From JAYWIG01 sp043789035 (GTDB lineage Bacteria > Pseudomonadota > Gammaproteobacteria > Burkholderiales > Burkholderiaceae_E): 7,451 nt of DNA. The translations under genes were made by a program, and so were the position numbers. The notes beneath the pieces are model-generated. The model did no database searches, was not told where the DNA came from, and saw only the letters and a list, made by a program, of their open reading frames with translations. The stretch lies in contig JAYWIG010000305.1 in assembly GCA_043789035.1 (NCBI GenBank), forward strand, positions 1 through 7,451, given 5' to 3'. This document shows, piece by piece, positions 1 to 5,052 of the stretch (positions are counted from its first letter, which is position 1; every line of letters begins with the position of its first letter).

Positions 1-1008
1 CCCAGAGGCTATCTGCCAATCGAGGGCGTGCCGCTTTACAACCAAGCGGTTCAAGGCTTGCTATTCGGGAACGATTCACCGATTGTGACTAACTCAAGAG
101 CAGCTACTTTCGAAGCTCTGGGCGGCACAGGCGGCCTAAAAATCGGCGCGGACTTCCTAAAGCGCTTATTACCTGACGCAGAAGTCATGATTAGCGACCC
201 TAGTTGGGAAAACCATAGAGCGCTATTCGAATCGGCAGGCTTTAAAGTGTCAACCTACCCCTACTACGATGCGGCCTCACACGGCGTTAATTTCGCCGGC
301 ATGGTGAAGTCGCTAGAATCCGCAGTCCCGGGGACAATTTATGTTTTGCATGCTTGCTGCCATAACCCAACTGGCGTTGATTTAACCAACGATCAGTGGG
401 CACAAGTTGTCAACTTAGTAAAAGCCCGCAGCCTTACTGCATTTTTAGATATGGCATACCAAGGTTTTGGTGACGGCATCGCTGAAGACTCTGCAGCATT
501 GAACATGTTTAGCGCGTCGGGCTTGAGCTTTTTCGTATCGAGTTCTTTCTCAAAATCATTCTCCTTTTATGGCGAACGGGTCGGTGCACTCACAGTTGTC
601 ACACAAGACAAAGACGAAACCACTCGTGTCACCAGCCAAATCAAACGAGTGATTCGCACGAACTACAGCAACCCTCCGACTCACGGAGCGTCCGTCGTCG
701 CCGCGGTTTTATCTACGCCTGCCCTACGCCAGATGTGGGAGAGCGAGTTAGGCGGCATGCGTACCCGAATCAAAGCTATGCGCACCGGCTTTGTCGATGG
801 GTTGAAGGCACACGGTGTAACACGAGACTTTTCCTTTGTAGCCCGCCAGCGGGGCATGTTCTCCTATAGCGGTTTGACTGCTACGCAAGTTGAGCAATTA
901 CAAAAAGAATATGGCATTTACGCAGTCACTACTGGCCGTATTTGCGTCGCCGCATTGAATAACAAAAACTTGGATTACGTTGTCGGTGCGATTGCGAAGA
1001 TTCTTTAA
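1..1008 (+). CDS. tyrB: Aromatic amino acid aminotransferase (TyrB/AspC class I), 5'-truncated by window edge
   Basis: PLP-dependent transaminase that exchanges the amino group between aromatic amino acids or aspartate and 2-oxoglutarate, in the cytoplasm. The frame is open from base 1 (PRGYLPIEG, the family's conserved YLPxEG), so the GTG at 28 is an internal valine codon and not a start. By comparison with E. coli TyrB (397 aa), about 62 N-terminal residues lie outside the window. Visible signatures are NPTG (364-375), the DxAYQG motif with its PLP-contacting Asp (448-450) and Tyr (457-459), the Schiff-base Lys in SFSKSF (553-555) followed by YGERVG, and the substrate carboxylate-binding Arg in GRICVA (937-939). 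All are intact and the C-terminus is complete, so the gene is probably functional. The TyrB versus AspC assignment is by overall resemblance; substrate range cannot be read from sequence. It is followed after 62 nt by the peptidase, with no clear terminator between them. Confidence 0.93.
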   Translation, partial: PRGYLPIEGVPLYNQAVQGLLFGNDSPIVTNSRAATFEALGGTGGLKIGADFLKRLLPDAEVMISDPSWENHRALFESAGFKVSTYPYYDAASHGVNFAGMVKSLESAVPGTIYVLHACCHNPTGVDLTNDQWAQVVNLVKARSLTAFLDMAYQGFGDGIAEDSAALNMFSASGLSFFVSSSFSKSFSFYGERVGALTVVTQDKDETTRVTSQIKRVIRTNYSNPPTHGASVVAAVLSTPALRQMWESELGGMRTRIKAMRTGFVDGLKAHGVTRDFSFVARQRGMFSYSGLTATQVEQLQKEYGIYAVTTGRICVAALNNKNLDYVVGAIAKIL

Positions 1009-1060
1009 TTAGTCCGGTACTAACACCGTAGAAATTTGGAACATAATTCATCTTCTAATT

Positions 1061-1064
1061 GGAG
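1061..1064 (+). promoter_or_regulatory. Shine-Dalgarno GGAG deciding the peptidase start
   Basis: GGAG lies 6 nt before the ATG at 1071. It overlaps the TTG at 1059 and is too close to the ATG at 1065, so 1071 is the best start among the three in-frame candidates. The protein from 1071 also begins with a good export signal. Confidence 0.6.
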
Positions 1065-1070
1065 ATGACG

Positions 1071-2399
1071 ATGAGTGATGTTCTTTCTCGGTTCGCTTTT
1101 GCATTATCAGTTTTGACCGCACTTGCAGTCTTGAGTTTGCCAGAAACCACGGCACAAACTACTGCATCACCGGTTAGCCAAACCCATCCAACGAATCTAA
1201 CGATAAAACAAGCAGTCAATGCCGATACCGCAAGGCTGCTCAATTCAATGCAAGACCTTGTTGCTATTGAGTCGGGAAGTCGCGACTTAGAAGGTTTAGC
1301 AAAAATTGCTGGCGTAATTAGTGATCGATTAAAGTCTTCGGGCATGGTGGTTGAGACGATACCGCTTAGAGCGCCAGACAACCATATATTGCTCAAAGGT
1401 GCAGCCGTCGGCTCTGCTGTGTATGGCCGTCTAAAAGGTACCGGCAGTAAAAAAGTATTACTTATCGCCCATATGGACACTGTGTACACAAAAGGAATGT
1501 TGGCAAAGCAGCCTTTTTGAATTGACGGTAATCGTGCCTACGGCCTCGCCATTGCAGACGATAAGAACGGGGTTGCACTTATTCTTCATACCGTGGAGCT
1601 TCTGAAAAAAATAGGGTTTACTGATTACGCCGAGCTTGGCGTTTTGATTAACGGCGATGAGGAAATTGGCTCTCCCGGTTCCGGCCCACTGATTACAAAA
1701 TTGGGCGGCGAGTATGACGCTGTGTTTTCGTACGAAGGCGGTGGTAGCGACAATAACTGGGTACGTTTAGCAACTAGCAGTATCGCCATCGCAACGCTAA
1801 AGATCACCGGCAAAGCCTCCCATGCCGGAGCAGCGCCTGAAGCAGGACGAAACGCCCTTTACGAGATGGCGCACCAGATATTAAAAAGCAAGGATCTGGG
1901 CGACAAAAGCAAAGGCCTTTCGATAAATTGGACAGTAGCAAAATCTGGTGAAACCCGAAATGTTATTTCAGCTGATGCAAGTGCAATTGCTGACATTCGA
2001 GCACAAGCCAATGTCGATCTCGATCAAATTGAAGCGGCATTGCAAGCATCGATCAGAGATCGATTAATTCCCGACACGAAAGTAGAGCTGGAGTTTCTAC
2101 GCAGCCGCCCTGCTTTTATTGCCAATGATGTTTCTCGTACTTTGGCCAAACACGCGGTGACGATCTTTGGTGAGATTGGTCAACCTTTAGAGATACGGGA
2201 TAAACCAACCGGCGGTGGAACTGATGCAGCGTTCGCAGGGCTAAATCCTAAGGGCGGAGTACTCGAAAGTTTTGGCTTGCGCGGTCGAGGTGCACACTCT
2301 AACGACGACGAATACATTTATATAGATTCGATTGAACCCAGGCTTTACCTTTCAACTCGAATGGTCATGGATGTGGGAAGCGGCAAGGTTCGGTGGTAG
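1071..2399 (+). pseudogene. Exported M20 metallopeptidase (glutamate carboxypeptidase / CPG2-like) with one in-frame TGA
   Basis: Two pieces in the same frame, 1071-1517 and 1521-2399, are separated only by TGA at 1518-1520 (codon 150 of 442). Read through, they give one complete M20 di-zinc carboxypeptidase of the type that removes C-terminal glutamate. Residues 1-29 look like a Sec signal peptide (hydrophobic FAFALSVLTALAVLSL, then ETTAQ). Metal and catalytic residues, counted through the stop, are all present: His134 and Asp136 in AHMDTVY, Asp163/164 in ADDK, Glu197/198 in GDEE, Glu222 in YEGG and His409 in GAHSNDDEY. The dimerisation-domain motif GKASHAGAAPE is also intact. The stop lies between the first His ligand and ADDK, in PF-stop-IDG where relatives have PFR, so CGA to TGA is the simplest change. 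No frameshift or other lesion is visible. Translation stopping at codon 150 would lose most of the zinc site. Recent nonsense mutation, TGA readthrough and sequence error cannot be separated here. Confidence 0.85.
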
Positions 2400-2418
2400 T
2401 GCGAAATTCTGACCGTTA

Positions 2419-2449
2419 ATCGGCTTTGCGCGGGCCTTTTCAAGCCGAT
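2419..2449 (+). terminator. Inverted repeat after the peptidase gene (possible weak terminator)
   Basis: Perfect 8-bp arms, ATCGGCTT (2419-2426) and AAGCCGAT (2442-2449), with a 15-nt GC-rich loop, begin 20 nt after the peptidase stop. There is no T-run after the right arm, so intrinsic termination is uncertain. The position between a coding region and a new promoter suggests a terminator. Confidence 0.3.
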
Positions 2450-2459
2450 GTGAGGCTAA

Positions 2460-2488
2460 TTTGCAGACGGCGATCTTCACGCTATAAT
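2460..2488 (+). promoter_or_regulatory. Sigma-70-type promoter of tRNA-Asn
   Basis: A perfect -10 TATAAT (2483-2488) is preceded, with a 17-nt spacer, by TTTGCA (2460-2465; 4 of 6 consensus positions). Transcription would start near 2495, leaving a 5' leader of about 44 nt before the mature tRNA end at 2539. This is the normal arrangement for a stable-RNA gene. It is also the only evident promoter for the downstream patatin frame. Confidence 0.7.
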
Positions 2489-2538
2489 CGCTGGCTAAGT
2501 TGGATCTTTGCAAGTAACTCTCAACTTCACAGAACAAT

Positions 2539-2614
2539 TCCTCAATAGCTCAGTTGGTAGAGCGCCGGACTGTTAATCCGTAGGTCCCTGGTTCGAGCCC
2601 AGGTTGAGGAGCCA
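2539..2614 (+). tRNA. tRNA-Asn (anticodon GUU)
   Basis: 76-nt cloverleaf. The acceptor stem TCCTCAA (2539-2545) pairs perfectly with TTGAGGA (2604-2610), followed by discriminator G and an encoded CCA (2612-2614). D stem GCTC/GAGC, D-loop AGTTGGTA, and T arm CCTGG-TTCGAGC-CCAGG are canonical. The anticodon loop CTGTTAA has GTT at 2572-2574, reading AAC/AAU. The anticodon stem CCGGA/TCCGT has a C-T mismatch at its outer pair (27-43), so four pairs are solid. The gene appears functional. Its 3' end lies 5 nt before the ATG of the patatin-like frame and contains the GAGGAG that would serve as that frame's ribosome binding site. Confidence 0.97.
2606..2611 (+). promoter_or_regulatory. GAGGAG: tRNA acceptor end doubling as Shine-Dalgarno
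   Basis: GAGGAG forms the 3' strand of the tRNA-Asn acceptor stem plus discriminator base. It lies 8 nt before ATG 2620, an ideal spacing for ribosome binding. No other SD-like sequence exists between the tRNA and the ATG. Folding or cleavage of the tRNA would hide or remove it, so tRNA maturation and translation of the frame would be mutually exclusive on one transcript. Confidence 0.45.
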
Positions 2615-2619
2615 AAATA

Positions 2620-3633
2620 ATGAACCCTGTGAATAGACTAGTAGCGCTTTTATTCGCCCTCATTGCGTCTGGCTGCGCAGTCACCATAGACAATGCGCCG
2701 ATCAACCTTCCCAGGTCGACACTACAAATCTCAAAAGCCCAACCACCAAAAGATATCGTTCGAGAGAACTTGGTTGCTTTGTCATTTTCTGTTGGCGGTC
2801 TTCGTGCATCAGCGTTTTCGTTTGGAGTTCTTCAAGCCCTCAAGGAGATTAGTCCTAAGGGTGAAGATTTACTCGATGATTTAACATTCATTTCCAGCGT
2901 ATCGGGCGGCTAACTGACCGCTGCCTACTACGGCTTACATGGCAAAGATTCCCTTGCTACTTTCCCACAAAAAGTGCTCTACCAAGATATGCAGCGACAT
3001 CGGCAGTTACAGCGTTGCCGAGGCAGTATTGGCATCCATGGCAGTGCCATTGCTCTTTGCCCCAACCTTACTCAAAACATAACCTGAAGGTTGTAGTGAA
3101 CCGATTCCGAATTGGGTCACAAGCGCAATTGAAAATCCAAGTGCATCTAAAACACTCAGTGCCGCTGCGTAAGCTGTGATGGCCTATCGAGATTCGAGCC
3201 GGATGAATTATGTGAAGCTAGTGGATGGTGGTCTAACCGATAACTTTGGGCTATCTAGCATATTGATTGGTCGCTCAGCATCAAAAACTCTGTACGGCCC
3301 ACTAACTGCTCGCGATGCCGTAAAGCTCAATCGAATGTTGTTTTTGGTGGTAGACGCAGGGCGCGGCCCCAATGGCGATTGCGAGGTTCGCTCGCCAATT
3401 GGAACTGCAAAGATGTCGAATTCGATGTTGGGTTAGTCGCGCTTTCAGACCTTGGCCCTGAGCAAGAAAAACGTTTGAACAATATTCCAACGCGGCTAAC
3501 TTTACCCAAGGCCGATATCGACAGTGCAATCGCTGCAGGTCGCGAAGCAGTACTCAGAAATGCGGCTTTAAAACTCTATTTAAAGCAGCGCATTGCCACC
3601 GACAAAAGACTGCCTACCATTTCCCCACATTAG
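2620..3633 (+). pseudogene. Patatin-like phospholipase lipoprotein, heavily decayed
   Basis: Remnant of a secreted patatin-like (Ser-Asp dyad) phospholipase. The N-terminus MNPVNRLVALLFALIASGC reads as a lipoprotein signal with a slightly non-standard lipobox (ASGC). The oxyanion-hole segment GGLRASAFSFGVLQAL and the nucleophile-elbow SSVSGG follow, then TAA at 2911-2913 where relatives continue with S-LTAAYYG. The same frame continues to about 2994 (FPQKVLYQDMQ). Homology then resumes in the +2 frame (CSDIGSYSVAEAV, then SMAVPLLFAP), so a segment of very roughly 80-100 residues is missing. That frame carries two more TAA codons (3080-3082 and 3170-3172) before the catalytic-Asp motif VDGGLTDNFG and LFLVVDAGRGPNG. 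Around 3379-3405 it switches again to the first frame for the conserved C-terminus (NWNCKDVEFDVG, then IAAGREAVL). Three stops and two deletion/frameshift junctions make it clearly nonfunctional. The 3' end overlaps convergent gloA by 20 nt. Confidence 0.85.
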
Positions 3634-4033
3634 GCATTGAAGCCCAAGGCTCTTGCGGCGCAAGCGCATCGCCGGCCTGCAATAGTTCGATGGAAATTCC
3701 GTCCGGAGAGCGTACAAAGGCCATGTGACCGTCGCGCGGCGGGCGATGAATAACCACACCCGATTTGTGCAACCGATCGCAGATGGCGTAGATATCATCC
3801 ACAGCATAAGCAAGGTGACCAAAGTTTCGACCGCCAGTGTAGCTTTCCGGATCCCAATTGTGAGTCAGCTCAACTTGCGCAGTCGAGTCACCGGGAGCTG
3901 CGAGGAAAGCCAAGGTAAATCGCCCAGCTGGCACATCGCGCTTACGAAGCAATTCAAGGCCAAGCTTGTTGCAATAAAAATCTAAAGATGCGTCCAAATC
4001 GGTGACGCGAACCATGGTGTGCAGGTATTTCAT
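3614..4033 (-). CDS. gloA: Glyoxalase I (lactoylglutathione lyase)
   Basis: Metal-dependent cytoplasmic enzyme converting the hemithioacetal of methylglyoxal and glutathione to S-lactoylglutathione, the first step of methylglyoxal detoxification. The 139-aa product matches the family length and aligns end to end with E. coli GloA (135 aa). It starts MKYLHTMVRVTDLDASLDFY, with QVELTHNW in the middle, NFGHLAYAVDD, and SPDGISIELL near the end. The four metal ligands of E. coli GloA (His5, Glu56, His74, Glu122) correspond to His5, Glu55, His73 and Glu116. Both betaalphabetabetabeta half-domains are present and no lesion is seen. The start ATG has only a weak purine stretch upstream (GAAGG about 11 nt away). 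It converges on the patatin pseudogene, overlapping its last 20 nt, and a possible promoter lies 34-61 nt upstream of the start. Confidence 0.96.
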   Translation of the reverse strand: MKYLHTMVRVTDLDASLDFYCNKLGLELLRKRDVPAGRFTLAFLAAPGDSTAQVELTHNWDPESYTGGRNFGHLAYAVDDIYAICDRLHKSGVVIHRPPRDGHMAFVRSPDGISIELLQAGDALAPQEPWASMPNVGKW

Positions 4034-4066
4034 TGGAGCTTTGCCTTCAGTTAGGTAGTGTCCTAA

Positions 4067-4094
4067 ATCGTACTCGCTTTTAAAGATGAATCAA
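4067..4094 (-). promoter_or_regulatory. Possible promoter of gloA
   Basis: Read on the minus strand, TTGATT (4094-4089) and TACGAT (4072-4067) are separated by 16 nt. Each matches the sigma-70 consensus at 4 of 6 positions. It lies between the hydrolase remnant and gloA. Plausible but unproven. Confidence 0.35.
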
Positions 4095-4135
4095 CGCACA
4101 CCTAACGATTTCGCTTTTTTACATTGAGTAATGAA

Positions 4136-4519
4136 TTATCGAATCAAGCGCATTCGAAAAAACTGCAAGATCTCATCCCTTGCCGCAATAGTAGGTTGCC
4201 CAACCTCAGCAATCAAATGTGCTGTCACCACGCTATGGGAAGTCGTGACAAATTGGTAAAAGAATGGCGCTACATCTTTATTCGCTGCACTGTCGGGTAA
4301 AACCTTCGCGATAAATCTAGCGCCCGATGCTTCGGCATAAGCGGCAAAACGCTGCGCTCGACAAAACTTGTCGCCTTCAAATCGATAAGCAAGTACAGTG
4401 AGATTTTCTCGATCAAGCCGCTCTTTCACCAACCTCACTTCGACTTCCGAAATTTCAATCCCTGCGGGGTTATTCATTGGCTCTTCATGCATCGCTTTTT
4501 GAGATAGATCTATTGGCAT
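4136..4519 (-). pseudogene. Dienelactone hydrolase-like alpha/beta hydrolase, C-terminal remnant
   Basis: The 127-residue frame matches only the C-terminal half of a dienelactone-hydrolase-family protein (full members are roughly 250-290 aa). Recognisable parts are SEVEVRLVKERLDRENLTVL, the Asp-containing strand AYRFEGDKFC, RFIAKVLPDSAAN, the His-containing HSVVTAHLI, and the final helix ARDEILQFFRMRL. The acid and His of the triad appear to be kept. The nucleophile elbow and the first half of the fold are absent. The first 11 codons (MPIDLSQKAMH) come from the 83-bp repeat, whose edge at 4486 falls only a few codons before recognisable homology. The repeat or a rearrangement therefore removed the 5' half. 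An in-frame TGA lies just upstream of the ATG at 4519. Same strand as gloA, 102 nt apart. Family assignment is from memory of conserved C-terminal motifs. Confidence 0.65.
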
Positions 4520-4568
4520 TAAGGTTAGTCAACCACTTTTATAGGGCTCAATTGCGATCATTCTTGGC
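4486..4568 (+). repeat. 83-bp direct repeat, copy A
   Basis: Matches 7078-7160 at 78 of 83 positions with no indels, in the same orientation. The match starts CATGCATCGC and ends TTCTTGGC. The five differences are at 4504 (a/c), 4518 (t/g), 4532 (c/g), 4543 (a/g) and 4557 (a/c), this copy first. Copy A contains the 10-bp palindrome ATAGATCTAT (4504-4513). The left edge runs into the hydrolase remnant and the right edge into the phosphoesterase fragment. No terminal inverted repeats are evident, so it is not an ordinary IS end or a simple MITE. Confidence 0.93.
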
Positions 4569-4700
4569 CCGGGCGTCAAACGCGGATACATTGATTCGAC
4601 CAGCTATGACACCACCTCCATTTTCAAATTGCTGACCCCGCGTTTTGAGCTCGAGGCTCTGCCCGGAGTAAACGCCGTTAGGGTGGTATCGCCACTATAA
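4545..4700 (+). pseudogene. C-terminal scrap of a phosphoesterase / acid phosphatase-like protein
   Basis: Open between TAG (4542-4544) and TAA (4698-4700), without a start. The translation reads GSIAIILGPGVKRGYIDSTS, continuing YDTTSIFKLLTPRFELEALP. This resembles the C-terminal region of the phosphoesterase family (AcpA / phospholipase C type), whose members read ISPxxKRGYVD, YDTTSI and LPGV at this place. Homology appears to stop after LPGVNA near 4675, where a DUF1653 sequence begins in another frame, so both ends are truncated. The first eight codons lie inside repeat copy A and still read like the family (hydrophobic strand before GPGV). The family assignment is by motif memory and the fragment is short. 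Confidence 0.5.
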
Positions 4701-4872
4701 CGGTGGGCTATACGAGGTGCTTGGGACGGTGCGCCATAGCGAGAATCTCGAGCCGATGACGCTCTACCGCGCAGTCTACGGAGAGATGGGTCTATGGGTC
4801 AGGCCGGCCGCAATGTTTGCCGACACGATTGTCTTTAAAGGCGTCACGCAAGCAAGATTCAGGAAAATTTGA
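4684..4872 (+). pseudogene. DUF1653 family protein, nearly complete but without a start codon
   Basis: Frame WYRHYNGGLYEVLGTVRHSE, then LEPMTLYRAVYGEMGLWVRP and AAMFADTIV, ends RFRKI at TGA 4870-4872. This is the DUF1653 signature (YRHYKGGLYEVLGxARHSET, then LEPxVxYRALYGExGLWVRP, with MF following) and covers 62 of the usual 65-75 residues. DUF1653 proteins are small cytoplasmic proteins of unknown function. Upstream in frame are only ACG CCG TTA GGG before TAA 4669-4671, so there is no ATG, GTG or TTG. The first few residues have been lost at the junction with the phosphoesterase fragment, which it overlaps in another frame. No SD is visible. Expression would need a non-standard start. Confidence 0.75.
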
Positions 4873-4887
4873 TTCGCGGTGTGAATC

Positions 4888-4902
4888 TGAACCGGCGGTT
4901 CA
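4888..4902. other. 15-nt near-perfect palindrome TGAACCGGCGGTTCA
   Basis: Two 7-nt arms (TGAACCG / CGGTTCA) around a single central G, 16 nt after the DUF1653 stop and about 150 nt before the lipoprotein start. The size and symmetry fit a dimeric-regulator operator. A terminator is less likely because no T-run follows. Role unknown. Confidence 0.4.
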
Positions 4903-4996
4903 TCTGTCGGGCCCTGTGAAATAGGTCACATTCGAATGCAGCACGGACGACTTTTCGCACTCGTTTTTTGTTGAGCTACCCATAAAATTTCGACGT

Positions 4997-5022
4997 TCTC
5001 CCGGCATCACGTCAGCGGGAGA
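4997..5022 (+). promoter_or_regulatory. Hairpin in the region upstream of the lipoprotein gene
   Basis: Perfect 7-bp arms TCTCCCG (4997-5003) and CGGGAGA (5016-5022) flank a 12-nt loop and end 30 nt before ATG 5053. A CATAAAAT tract (4981-4988) upstream is the only -10-like sequence nearby, without a convincing -35. The hairpin could lie in the 5' UTR or be a residual terminator; the T content after it is low. The rest of the gap between 4873 and 5052 shows no coding signal. Confidence 0.3.
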
Positions 5023-5052
5023 CGCTCTTATCTTTACTAGGCCCATCGAATC

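Noticed and set aside
1037..1061. Promoter for the peptidase (CATAAT at 1042-1047)
   Set aside because: No acceptable -35 at 16-18 nt upstream; cotranscription with the aminotransferase is equally possible.
1055..1489. 144-codon open frame on the minus strand opposite the peptidase
   Set aside because: It is antisense to a region with clear M20 motifs and a signal peptide, has no recognisable domain and no SD.
2539..2614. tRNA-Asn as an integration (att) site for a genomic island
   Set aside because: I see no duplicated tRNA 3' end and no integrase gene in the window.
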